This document shows, piece by piece, positions 55,408 to 64,000 of a DNA stretch of 64,000 bases; the first letter of the stretch is position 1; every line of letters begins with the position of its first letter. Both the position numbers and the translations under genes were made by a program. The notes beneath the pieces are model-generated. The model saw nothing but the letters and a program-made list of their open reading frames with translations. It did no database searches and was not told the origin of the DNA. This DNA comes from Alicycliphilus sp. UBA6560 (GTDB taxonomy: Bacteria > Pseudomonadota > Gammaproteobacteria > Burkholderiales > Burkholderiaceae_C), in the NCBI GenBank assembly GCA_002434305.1, contig DJJU01000007.1, positions 184,648 to 248,647 on the forward strand. The letters run 5' to 3'.

Positions 55408-55813
55408 TCTCCCCATCCACGTAGTACCAGCGCCCGTCGTCCTCGCGCACGAAGCGGCTGCGCTCGTGCAGCCGGTGGGCGGGGCCGCCGCCCGTGCGCG
55501 AGCGGGCGACGAACTCCACCTCGGCACGCTGTGGCGCAGACACGTGGTACGCGCGCACCTGCAGGCCCAGCCAGCGCACGCCGGGCTCGAAGTCCAGCTG
55601 CGCCGGCCGGCGCGAGGCATGCCAGGTGGCCAGCAGATACTCTGCCTGCTCGCGCACGAAGGCCGTATAGCGCGAGCGCATCAGGCTCTCCGCATCCGGT
55701 GCGGGCGTGTCGGCCCAGTGATCGATGTAGCGGCCGCAGCAGGCGGCGTAAGCCAGCGCGCGGCCGCAGGGGCAAGGCGCGGTGGCGGGGTGGTCGTCGT
55801 GACGTGCGGTCAT
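55397..55813 (-). CDS. YchJ/UPF0225 family SEC-C zinc-binding protein
   Basis: The 138-residue protein has an N-terminal SEC-C-like zinc motif CPCGRALAYAACCGRYI (about 14-30) followed by the NTF2-like UPF0225 domain: ESLMRSRYTAFVREQAEYLLATWH and VEFVARSR...HERSRFVREDDGRWYYVDGEI. The function is unknown. Start ATG at 55813 gives MTARHDDHPATAPC, the usual distance to the Cys motif. The longer frame upstream is ignored. Its last codons lie in a repeat-family-A copy. Confidence 0.9.
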   Translation of the reverse strand: MTARHDDHPATAPCPCGRALAYAACCGRYIDHWADTPAPDAESLMRSRYTAFVREQAEYLLATWHASRRPAQLDFEPGVRWLGLQVRAYHVSAPQRAEVEFVARSRTGGGPAHRLHERSRFVREDDGRWYYVDGEIFG

Positions 55814-55951
55814 GCCGGCATTGTCCGCGGCCCCGACGCCATGGATGGCCGCCGGCAGGCAGTCGGCTTTTCGTCCCGCATGGCGCGGCGCAGGGCTTTT
55901 TATGCTCGAAGGTAGCTGCGGCAGGGGTCCGCAGAGATGGGAGGTAGGACC

Positions 55952-56428
55952 ATGTTCGACATGGAGGTGCCGTGGTGGGAATTCATTGTGCGCGGCGTGG
56001 TGGTCTATGTATTTCTGCTGGTGTTCCTGCGCCTGACGGGGCGGCGCCAGACGGGGCAGTTGGCGCCATTCGACCTGGTCCTGCTGCTGATCCTGTCCAA
56101 CGCCGTGCAGAACTCCATGAACGCAGGCGACAACTCGCTGGTCGGCGGCCTGATCTCGGCCGCCACACTGCTGTCGTGCCACGTGCTGCTGGCGCACCTG
56201 ACCTACCGCGTCCCCCGGCTGGAGCGGCTGATCGACGGCTCGCCGCGGGTACTGGTGCGCAACGGCCAGGTCAACGACCGGCTGATGCGCAAGGAGCTGC
56301 TGACCATCGAGGACCTGATGGCCGCGCTGCGGTCCGGCGGCGGCCTGCACCTGCGCGAGGTGGAGCGCGCCACCATCGAGGCCAACGGCAACATCACCGT
56401 GGTGCTGCGCCGGCGCGGCAGCGAGTGA
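55952..56428 (+). CDS. DUF421/YetF-like membrane protein
   Basis: The 158-residue protein has three hydrophobic helices (about 11-32, 43-60, 66-86) followed by a small cytoplasmic DUF421 domain with PRLERLIDGSPRVLVRNGQVNDRLMRKELLTIEDLMAALR. The conserved helix-2 motif GQLAPFDLVLLLILSNAVQNSMN is typical. Family function is unknown. The start MFDMEVPWWEF at 55952 follows GGGAGGTAGGACC; the ATG at 55937 is less well spaced. Monocistronic, convergent with the acyl-CoA dehydrogenase gene. Confidence 0.9.
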   Translation: MFDMEVPWWEFIVRGVVVYVFLLVFLRLTGRRQTGQLAPFDLVLLLILSNAVQNSMNAGDNSLVGGLISAATLLSCHVLLAHLTYRVPRLERLIDGSPRVLVRNGQVNDRLMRKELLTIEDLMAALRSGGGLHLREVERATIEANGNITVVLRRRGSE

Positions 56429-56446
56429 CGGGCCGAGGGAAGGCCC

Positions 56447-57577
56447 TCAGGCCAGCGCGCGCTGGATGATGATCTTCTGCACGTCGCTGGTGCCTTCGTA
56501 GATCTGGCACACGCGCACGTCGCGGTAGATGCGCTCCACGGGAAAGTCGTTCACCACGCCATAGCCGCCCAGGGTCTGGATGGCGGCGCTGCACACGCGT
56601 TCGGCCATCTCGCTGGCGAACAGCTTGGCCATGGCAGCCTCCTTCAGGCACGGCCTACCGGCGTCGCGCAGCGCGGCGGCGTGCCAGATGAGCTGGCGCG
56701 CGGCCTCGATCTGCGTGGCGCAGTCGGCCAGGCGAAAGCCCACCGCCTGGTGGTTGAAGATGGGCTGGCCGAAGCTCTCGCGCTCCTTGCTGTACTGCAG
56801 TGCGAACTCGAAGGCCGCGCGCGCCATGCCCACGCTTTGCGCGGCGATGCCGATGCGCCCGCCCTCCAGCGCGCCCAGGGCGATCTTGTAGCCCTCGCCC
56901 TCGACGCCGATCAGGTTGGCGGCCGGGATGCGGCAATTGTCGAAGTTGATCTGCGCCGTGTCGCTGCTGTGCTGGCCCAGCTTGTCCTCCAGCCGCGCCA
57001 CCACATAGCCGGGCGTGTCGGTGGGCACGATGAAGGCGCTCATGCCCTTCTTGCCAGCGCCCTTGTCGGTCACGGCGATGACGATGGCCACCTGGCCGTT
57101 CTTGCCGCTGGTGATGAACTGCTTGACGCCGTTGAGGACGTATTCATCGCCTTGCTTGACCGCGGTGGTGCGCAGCGCCGATGCGTCCGAGCCCACGTGC
57201 GGCTCGGTCAGGCAGAAGGCTCCGAGCATGTCGCCGCGCGCCAGGGGCTCCAGCCACTGGCGCTTTTGCGCATCGTTGCCATAGCGCATCAGGATGGCGT
57301 TGACGGGGCAGTTGGTGACGCTGATGGCCGTGCTGGTGCCGCCGTCGCCGGCGGCGATCTCTTCGAGCACCAGCGCCAGGCTGACGTAGTCCAACCCGGC
57401 GCCGCCCCATTCCTCGGGCACGCAGATGCCATACGCCCCCAGCTGCGCCAGGCCGCGGTGCACCTCGCGCGGGAAGGTGTGCTCGCGGTCCCACTGCGCG
57501 GCGTGCGGCGCGATCTGCCCCTGCACGAAGTCGCGCATGGCATCGCGGATCATTTCCTGGTCCTGGGTCAGCAGCAT
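56447..57577 (-). CDS. Acyl-CoA dehydrogenase (short/branched-chain type)
   Basis: The 376-residue flavoprotein has the normal ACAD layout. Visible are FCLTEPHVGSDASALRT (FAD/substrate loop), FITSGKNGQVAIVIAV, the segment ALEGGRIGIAAQSVGMARAAFE, and VCQIYEGTSDVQKIIIQRALA with the catalytic-base Glu in the YEGT position used by short-chain and 2-methyl-branched-chain enzymes. It oxidises an acyl-CoA to the 2-enoyl-CoA, passing electrons to ETF. It is the last gene of the liuR-led operon. Start MLLTQDQEMIRD at 57577. Confidence 0.92.
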   Translation of the reverse strand: MLLTQDQEMIRDAMRDFVQGQIAPHAAQWDREHTFPREVHRGLAQLGAYGICVPEEWGGAGLDYVSLALVLEEIAAGDGGTSTAISVTNCPVNAILMRYGNDAQKRQWLEPLARGDMLGAFCLTEPHVGSDASALRTTAVKQGDEYVLNGVKQFITSGKNGQVAIVIAVTDKGAGKKGMSAFIVPTDTPGYVVARLEDKLGQHSSDTAQINFDNCRIPAANLIGVEGEGYKIALGALEGGRIGIAAQSVGMARAAFEFALQYSKERESFGQPIFNHQAVGFRLADCATQIEAARQLIWHAAALRDAGRPCLKEAAMAKLFASEMAERVCSAAIQTLGGYGVVNDFPVERIYRDVRVCQIYEGTSDVQKIIIQRALA

Positions 57578-57626
57578 GGCTGTGTTCCTTGTCTCTTTGA
57601 CTTTTGAAGTTTGAAAGCGCGTCCGG

Positions 57627-58295
57627 CTACCAGGTGCTGGCGCGCCGGCCGTCGTGGTGCAGCAGCCAGCCACGGTCCTCGGGCCGCAGGCTGGCCAGCA
57701 CGGCGCGCAGGCCCTGCACGCTGCCCTGCACCGACAGCGGCGCGGTCTCGCCGCCCATGTCGGTCTGCACCCAGCCAGGGTCCAGCGTGACCAGCGTGGC
57801 GCCGGGATAGTCGTGCTGCGCGGCGGCCACGGCCATGTTCAGCGCCGCCTTGCTCGTGCGGTACAACCAGGCGTTGCTTGCGGCCACGGTGCCGATCTGC
57901 GACATGGAGGTCGACAGGAAAGCGAACGTCCCGCCGGCCGCCTCGACCAGCGGCGCCACCTGCGGCAGGGCCTGCATGGCGCCCAGCACGTTGGTGTGCA
58001 TGACGGCGTCGAAGTCCTCGCGCGTGGGCGGCGTGCGCGCGTCCGGGCGGCGGATGATGCCGGCCACGTACAAGGCCAGGTCCAGCCGCTCGCCGTCGAG
58101 CAGCCAGCCCAGGCCGCTGACGCTCGCCGGGTTGGCCACGTCCACGGTCAGCGCCTGCGCGCCCAGGGCCTGCACGCGCTCGGCGCCGGCCCGATCGCGC
58201 ACGGTGGCCAGCACGCGCCAGCCGGCCTCGCGGTATTGGCGCACGAACTCCAGGCCGATGCCGCGCGAGGCGCCGATCACCAGGGCTGTAGGCAT
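57627..58295 (-). CDS. Short-chain dehydrogenase/reductase (SDR)
   Basis: The 222-residue Rossmann-fold SDR has cofactor motif ALVIGASRGIGLEFVRQY (4-21), DVANPASVSGL, a catalytic Ser region FAFLSTSMSQIG and the catalytic pair Tyr-Lys in WLYRTSKAALNMA. GASRGIG suits NADP. It resembles the C-factor/sniffer-like subgroup. The substrate is unknown. It lies between the thiolase and acyl-CoA dehydrogenase genes on the same strand, with a repeat-family-A copy upstream. Confidence 0.9.
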   Translation of the reverse strand: MPTALVIGASRGIGLEFVRQYREAGWRVLATVRDRAGAERVQALGAQALTVDVANPASVSGLGWLLDGERLDLALYVAGIIRRPDARTPPTREDFDAVMHTNVLGAMQALPQVAPLVEAAGGTFAFLSTSMSQIGTVAASNAWLYRTSKAALNMAVAAAQHDYPGATLVTLDPGWVQTDMGGETAPLSVQGSVQGLRAVLASLRPEDRGWLLHHDGRRASTW

Positions 58296-58310
58296 GGGTG
58301 TGGTTTTAGG

Positions 58311-58367
58311 TCAAATCTGCCTCCAGCGCTTGTCCCACAAGCGCTGGCAGCTATCGAAAAATGAGTG
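58311..58367. repeat. Repeat family A copy n (best palindrome)
   Basis: CCAGCGCTTGT and ACAAGCGCTGG form perfect eleven-base arms around CCC (58323-58347), followed by CAGCTATC. It lies between the thiolase and SDR genes inside the operon. Confidence 0.75.
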
Positions 58368-58381
58368 CAGGCAACCCGCAC

Positions 58382-59577
<1,196 letters not shown>

Positions 59578-59581
<4 letters not shown>

Positions 59582-61425
59582 GGCATGGCTCCTGAAACGG
59601 ATGAGGGTTGGGAGAAGAAAGAAGATGCGGCTCCGCCCGCCTGGAAGCGGCGCTGCACGTCGTAGGGAAACACGTCGTAGACGTGGCCGGCCCGGATGCG
59701 CTCCTGGTGCGACTGCCAGAACTGCACGTCCAGCAGGTCGGCGTGGTGGCGCAGGAAGATCTCGCGCACGGCCTGGTTGCCGAGCAGGAAGGGGACGAAG
59801 GTTTCGGGGAACACGTCGCGCGGGCCGACGGGCCACCAGACTTCGCCCGAGATTTCATCTTCTTCGCTGCGCGGGGGCGGCACACGGCGGAAGTGGCAGT
59901 CCGTGAGGTATTCGATCTCGTCGTAGTCGTAGAACACGACCTTGCCATTGCGGGTCATGCCAAAGTTCTTCCACAGCATGTCGCCAGGGAAGATGTTGGC
60001 GGCCACCAGGTCCTTGATGGCGTTGCCGTATTCGACCACGGCGTGCTCCAGCGCGTGGCGTGCCTCGGGTTGTTGAAGCCCGGTGTCAAAGCACTCCTGC
60101 AGGTGGATGTTCAGCGGGATCATGCGCCGCTCGATGTACAGGTGGCGGATGATGACCTCCTGGTGACCGTCGCCGTCCCGGTCGCTGATCTCGATCTGGC
60201 TGGGCGCGTGGCGCTGGATCTCCTCAATCAGCGCGTCCTCGAAACGCTCGCGGGGGAAGGCCACCAGGCTGTATTCCAGCGTGTCGGCCATGCGGCCCAC
60301 GCGGTCGTGCTGCTTGACCAGCAGGTACTTGGCCTGCACCTGCTCGCGCGTGGTGTCCTTCGGCGCGGGGAAGCGGTCCTTGATGAGCTTGAAGACGTAG
60401 GGGAAGCTGGGCAGGTCGAACACCAGCATGACCATGCCCTTGATGCCGGGGGCGATGCGCAGTCGGTCGCTGGAGTACTTCAGGTGGTGCAGGAAGTCGC
60501 GGTAGAACAGCGTCTTGCCCTGCTTGGCCAGGCCGAGCGCGGTGTACAGCTCGCCGCGCGGCTTGCGCGGCATGAGGCTGCGCAGGAACTGCACGTAGGC
60601 GCTGGGCACCTCCATGTCGACCATGAAGTAGGCCCGCGCGAAACTGAACAGCATCTGCAGGTCGCTCTCGCCGAACAGGGCAGCATCAATGATCAGGCCT
60701 CCCTGCTCACCATGCAGGATGGGCAGGGCAAAGGGCAGCTCCACATAGCCATTGATGACCTTGCCCACCAGGTAGGCGCCCTTGTTGCGAAAGAACAGGC
60801 TGGCCAGCACCTGGACCTGGAAGTTGGTGCGCAGCTTGGCCGCGCCCAGGCGCTCGCGGATGGCGCGCATCACCAGCGCCACGTCGCGTGGCAAGTCCTC
60901 GAAGGGCCGCTGCAGCGCGAAGTCCTCGACGATGCGAACCACCGTCTTGTGCAGCCGGTCGCCCTGGGGGTAGTAGGCGCGGTAGGTGGGCCGTGCAGCC
61001 GGGTCGTCGCTTTCAATGTATTCCGTGCTGACGGCGGGGCGCACGAAGATGAAGTCGTTGTGGAAGTGCGTGCGGTGCAGGATCTTGGTGGTGACCGAGT
61101 TGAAGAAGGTCTCGGCCAGCTCGGGCTGCAGGTGGTTCACCATCAGGCCGATGTAGTGCAGCTTGACCTCGTGCCACACCTCCATGGGCAGAGCGCCGGC
61201 GCCGAACTCCTTGTCCAGCCGGCGCACGCACTCCTTCACGCGCAGGTCATAGAACTCGATGCGCTCGCGCTGGGCGCGCTGCTGGCCGTGCCAGTCGGCT
61301 GTTTCGAAACGGTGCTTGGCCCGGGCCGATTCCGCGCGGAACAGCCGGTAGTGCCGGTTGAAGCCGTCCATCATCGCCCGGGCGATGGCATAGGCCTGCG
61401 GGGCGTCGAGGCGTTCGGGGAACAT
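59578..61425 (-). CDS. aceK: Isocitrate dehydrogenase kinase/phosphatase
   Basis: The 615-residue AceK phosphorylates and inactivates isocitrate dehydrogenase when cells grow on acetate-like carbon, directing isocitrate to the glyoxylate shunt. Conserved stretches include HNDFIFVRPAVSTEYIESDD, the kinase nucleotide-binding region GIKGMVMLVFDLPSFPYVFKLIKDRF, and NIFPGDMLWKNFGMTRNGKVVFYDYDEI with catalytic Asp/Asn. It is somewhat longer than E. coli AceK (578) owing to a low-complexity C-terminus. Placement between carbonic anhydrase and thiolase in the leucine operon fits a pathway that yields only acetyl-CoA and acetoacetate. Confidence 0.96.
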
Positions 61426-61476
61426 GGTCGGTCGGTCAGGCCGGGGCTACCGCTGCCCTGCCGGGGCGGCGGCCGC

Positions 61477-62139
61477 TCAGCCGCGCTGGCGGCTGGCGAC
61501 GTGCTCGACGGCGCGCCGCTGCACCTCGTCCAGTCCGCCGGCTCCGGGCACCGTCACCTCGACGTTGGTAATCAGGCCGTTCTGCAGGCTGTAGCACCAG
61601 CCGTGCAGCGTCAGGTCCTGCCCGCGCGCCCAGGCGTCGTGCACCACGGTGCTGTGCGCCACGTTGGCCACCTGCTCGATGACGTTGAGTTCGCACAGCG
61701 CGTCCAGCCGCCACTGGGGCGACAGGCTTTCGAGCACGGAGGCGTACTTGTCGCGCACGTCCTTCACGTGGCGAATCCAGTTGTCGGCCAGGCCCACGCG
61801 CATGTCCTCCAGCGCCGCGCGCACGCCACCACAGCCGTAGTGGCCAACGACCATCAGGTGCTGCACCTGCAGCTGGTCGACGGCGTACTGGATGGTGGAC
61901 AGCGCATTCAGGTCGCTGGGCACGACCACATTGGCGATGTTGCGATGCACGAAGACTTCGCCAGGCTCCAGGCCGGTGATCTGGTTGGCCGGCACGCGAC
62001 TGTCGGAGCAGCCGATCCACATGTAGCGCGGCTTTTGCTGCGCCATCAGGCCGGTGAAGAAGCCCGGTCGATCACGCTCCATCTGCTGCGCCCATTCACG
62101 GTTGTGTACGAACAGTTCTTCGATGGAAGCGGTGGTCAT
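61477..62139 (-). CDS. can: Beta-class carbonic anhydrase
   Basis: The 220-residue enzyme has zinc ligands in WIGCSDSRVPAN (Cys, with Asp-Arg dyad) and VVGHYGCGGVRAAL (His, Cys). The length and HNREWAQQMERDRPGFF start match E. coli Can. It interconverts CO2 and bicarbonate. In this operon it can supply the bicarbonate used by methylcrotonyl-CoA carboxylase. Start MTTASIEELFVHN at 62139; it lies 65 bases after the liuA stop. Confidence 0.95.
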   Translation of the reverse strand: MTTASIEELFVHNREWAQQMERDRPGFFTGLMAQQKPRYMWIGCSDSRVPANQITGLEPGEVFVHRNIANVVVPSDLNALSTIQYAVDQLQVQHLMVVGHYGCGGVRAALEDMRVGLADNWIRHVKDVRDKYASVLESLSPQWRLDALCELNVIEQVANVAHSTVVHDAWARGQDLTLHGWCYSLQNGLITNVEVTVPGAGGLDEVQRRAVEHVASRQRG

Positions 62140-62204
62140 CGGGGATCCTTGGTTGGCTGAAAGAAAAGGGCGGCGTGCGCCCCGCATATGGCTGGCCGCG
62201 CCGG

Positions 62205-63392
62205 TCAGCAGGTCTCCGCGAACAGTTCGCGGCCGATCAGCATGCGGCGGATTTCGCTGGTGCCGGCGCCGATCTCGTACAGCTTGGCATCGCGCCACAG
62301 GCGGCCCAGCGGGTATTCGTTGATGTAGCCGTTGCCGCCGAAGATCTGGATGCCTTCGCCAGCCATCCAGGTGGCCTTCTCGGCGCACCACAGGATGACG
62401 CTGGCGCAGTCCTTGCGCACCTGGCGCACGTGTTCGGTGCCCAGCATGTCCAGATTCTTGGCAACGGTGTAGGCAAACGAGCGGCCGGCCTGCAGCACGG
62501 TATACATGTCGGCCACCTTGCCCTGGATGAGCTGGAATTCGCCGATGCTCTGGCCGAACTGCTTGCGGTCGTGGATATAGGGAATGACGTTGTCCATGAC
62601 GGACTGCATGATGCCCAGCGGGCCGCCGGTGAGTACGGCGCGTTCGTAGTCCAGGCCACTCATCAGCACCTTGGCGCCGCCATTGACCTGGCCCAGCACG
62701 TTTTCAGCCGGCACTTCGACGTTGTCGAATACCAGTTCGCCCGTGTGGCTGCCGCGCATACCCAGCTTGTCGAGCTTTTGCGCTATGGAAAAGCCCTTCA
62801 TGCCTTTTTCGATCAGGAAGGCCGTCACGCCGCGCGCGCCCAGTTCTGGCTCGGTCTTGGCATAAACCACCAGTGTGTCGGCGTCGGGGCCATTGGTGAT
62901 CCACATCTTGCTGCCATTGAGCAGGTAAACACCGCCCTTGTCCTCGGCCTTCAGCTTCATGCTGATCACGTCGGAGCCGGCACCGGGCTCGCTCATGGCC
63001 AGGGCACCGACGTGCTCGCCGCCGATGAGCTTGGGCAGGTACTTGGCCTTCTGTGCCTCGTTGCCGTTGCGGTTGATCTGGTTCACGCACAGGTTGCTGT
63101 GGGCGCCGTAGGACAGGCCGACCGAGGCACTGGCGCGGGAGATTTCCTCCATCGCCACCATATGTGCGAGATAGCCCATGCCAGCGCCGCCGTACTCATC
63201 AGACACCGTGATGCCCAGCACGCCCAAGTCGCCCATCTTCTTCCACAGGTCCATGGGGAACTGGTCGCTGTGGTCGATCTCACCAGCACGCGGGGCGATC
63301 TCCGATTGCGCGAACTCGCGCACTGTGTCGCGCAGCGCGTCAATGTCTTCGCCCAACTGGAAGTTCAGGCCAGGCAACTGGTTGATGCTCAT
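62205..63392 (-). CDS. liuA: Isovaleryl-CoA dehydrogenase
   Basis: The 395-residue acyl-CoA dehydrogenase has its catalytic Glu in the position special to isovaleryl-CoA dehydrogenase (SGLDYERAVLTGGPLGIMQ, about residue 252), while the usual C-terminal Glu site reads YEIGAGTSEIRRMLIG with Gly. Other landmarks are SEPGAGSDVISMKL and WITNGPDADTLVVYAKT. It makes 3-methylcrotonyl-CoA from isovaleryl-CoA, passing electrons to ETF. The gene is preceded by a perfect LiuR-type palindrome 36 bases before the start, and by liuR itself. Confidence 0.96.
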   Translation of the reverse strand: MSINQLPGLNFQLGEDIDALRDTVREFAQSEIAPRAGEIDHSDQFPMDLWKKMGDLGVLGITVSDEYGGAGMGYLAHMVAMEEISRASASVGLSYGAHSNLCVNQINRNGNEAQKAKYLPKLIGGEHVGALAMSEPGAGSDVISMKLKAEDKGGVYLLNGSKMWITNGPDADTLVVYAKTEPELGARGVTAFLIEKGMKGFSIAQKLDKLGMRGSHTGELVFDNVEVPAENVLGQVNGGAKVLMSGLDYERAVLTGGPLGIMQSVMDNVIPYIHDRKQFGQSIGEFQLIQGKVADMYTVLQAGRSFAYTVAKNLDMLGTEHVRQVRKDCASVILWCAEKATWMAGEGIQIFGGNGYINEYPLGRLWRDAKLYEIGAGTSEIRRMLIGRELFAETC

Positions 63393-63427
63393 GAATCGGC
63401 TCCTGTGAGATGTGCGAGGGAAAGTAG

Positions 63428-63447
63428 TGACGTTTACGTAAACGTCA
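63428..63447. promoter_or_regulatory. LiuR-type operator upstream of liuA
   Basis: TGACGTTTAC and GTAAACGTCA form a perfect 20-bp palindrome with no spacer, between liuR and liuA. It fits the published type of LiuR (MerR-family) site with an ACGT-centred arm. Confidence 0.85.
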
Positions 63448-63448
63448 A

Positions 63449-63856
63449 TTATCCATGACTTTGCGCCGATGCGAGGTCAATTTTTCGTAGCAGCTCCCGT
63501 GCTTCGCGCTCGTGCTCACGCACTTCGTCCAGGTTGGCCTGCAGATCAGTCATCTGGGCCTCGAGTTGCTTACGGTGCGTGCCTAGCACCTCCAGGAAAC
63601 GGTGCAGCTGTACGCCGGTGTCGCGAGGGCTGTCGTACAGGTCGATGATCTCCTTGGCCTCGGTCAGTGACAACCCAAGGCGCTTGGCCCGCAAGGTCAG
63701 GCGCAAGCGGGCGCGATCACGACTGCTGTAGACGCGCGTACGTCCGCCGGGACCGCTGCGTTCTGGACATAGCAAACCCATGTCTTCATAAAAACGCATT
63801 GCCCGTGTAGTGAGGTCGAATTCCCGGGCAAGGTCGCTGATGGTGTAGGTGGCCAT
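63449..63856 (-). CDS. liuR: MerR-family regulator LiuR of leucine/isovalerate catabolism
   Basis: The 135-residue MerR-type regulator has a winged helix (about 3-70, YTISDLAREFDLTTRAMRFYEDMGLLCPERSGPGGRTRVYS) and a C-terminal coiled coil (about 85-130). No Cys metal site is present, which fits an organic effector such as a branched-chain acyl-CoA. It lies directly upstream of liuA on the same strand with an operator on each side, so it most likely controls itself and the liuA operon. Confidence 0.92.
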   Translation of the reverse strand: MATYTISDLAREFDLTTRAMRFYEDMGLLCPERSGPGGRTRVYSSRDRARLRLTLRAKRLGLSLTEAKEIIDLYDSPRDTGVQLHRFLEVLGTHRKQLEAQMTDLQANLDEVREHEREARELLRKIDLASAQSHG

Positions 63857-63910
63857 GGCTAGGAGAAAGGATCAAAAGCGCCAGCCGCGCTATCGCTCCA
63901 AGGCTGGCGT

Positions 63911-63926
63911 TGACGTGTACGTCAAT
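63911..63926. promoter_or_regulatory. Second LiuR-type operator upstream of liuR
   Basis: TTGACGT and ACGTCAA are separated by GT, giving a near-perfect 16-bp palindrome 55 bases before the liuR start. The arms match the site at 63428-63447. Confidence 0.75.
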
Positions 63927-64000
63927 ATTACCCCAGCCATCCCGGAACTGCTCTCTTCTTGCCTGCGTGGTTTTCACCTCCCCAAAGCCGAAACCCCCCT

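Noticed and set aside
59608..62160. 850-codon plus-strand open frame opposite aceK and can
   Set aside because: Shadow frame; AceK and carbonic anhydrase motifs on the other strand are unambiguous.

Overview
The window looks like a chromosomal segment of a GC-rich betaproteobacterium, most likely a member of the Comamonadaceae (Acidovorax/Alicycliphilus/Diaphorobacter-like). I infer this from the protein families (an Omp32-type porin, Burkholderiales-style Liv transporters, an oversized double UvrA, the NYN/DUF3025 pair) and from two families of short interspersed repeats. I could not run a taxonomic search. There is no sign of phage, insertion sequence, plasmid or CRISPR. The only structural RNA I can support is RNase P RNA.

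Layout. Bases 1-13.5 kb are housekeeping: a truncated MBL-fold hydrolase, a catalytically degenerate pseudouridine synthase, a DUF898 membrane protein with an M48 protease, rnpB, cysK, the ybhP-clsB-ybhN trio known from E. coli, htpX, a DUF3025/NYN-LOTUS pair and pyrC. A small lipoprotein and a 1952-residue tandem UvrA fill 13.5-20.1 kb. An orphan branched-chain-type binding protein, a porin and an MHS-type MFS transporter follow to 24.7 kb.

Bases 25.1-36.0 kb (minus strand) form a ten-gene operon for the lower leucine/isovalerate pathway: acyl-CoA ligase, methylcrotonyl-CoA carboxylase beta, methylglutaconyl-CoA hydratase, a DUF4126 protein, carboxylase alpha, a GhrA-like reductase, HMG-CoA lyase, a YbaK fusion, a DUF1289 protein and an HCCA-isomerase-like protein. 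The upper part lies at 56.4-63.9 kb (also minus): liuR, isovaleryl-CoA dehydrogenase, carbonic anhydrase, aceK, thiolase, an SDR and a second acyl-CoA dehydrogenase. Palindromic LiuR-type operators sit before liuA and before liuR.

Between these halves lies a mainly plus-strand block at 36.1-50.9 kb: AraC regulator, glutathione transferase, GMC oxidoreductase, Liv ABC importer (LivK, LivH, a LivM-LivG fusion, LivF), a second GMC oxidoreductase, an acyl-CoA ligase, a MocR-type regulator and a class II (degradative) HMG-CoA reductase. A perfect palindrome before livK shares its arm sequence with the MocR promoter. I propose this block as an uptake and catabolic unit for an unidentified branched or isoprenoid alcohol or acid (mevalonate being the simplest case) whose carbon would enter the leucine pathway at HMG-CoA or 3-methylcrotonyl-CoA. 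That substrate is inference. A HAD phosphatase, a diguanylate cyclase, an orphan peptide-binding protein, a YchJ protein and a DUF421 protein fill 50.9-56.4 kb.

Two repeat families run through the window: a REP-like palindrome (14 loci, at least four inside coding sequences) and a structured element of about 133 bp found three times, each starting within a few bases after a plus-strand stop codon.
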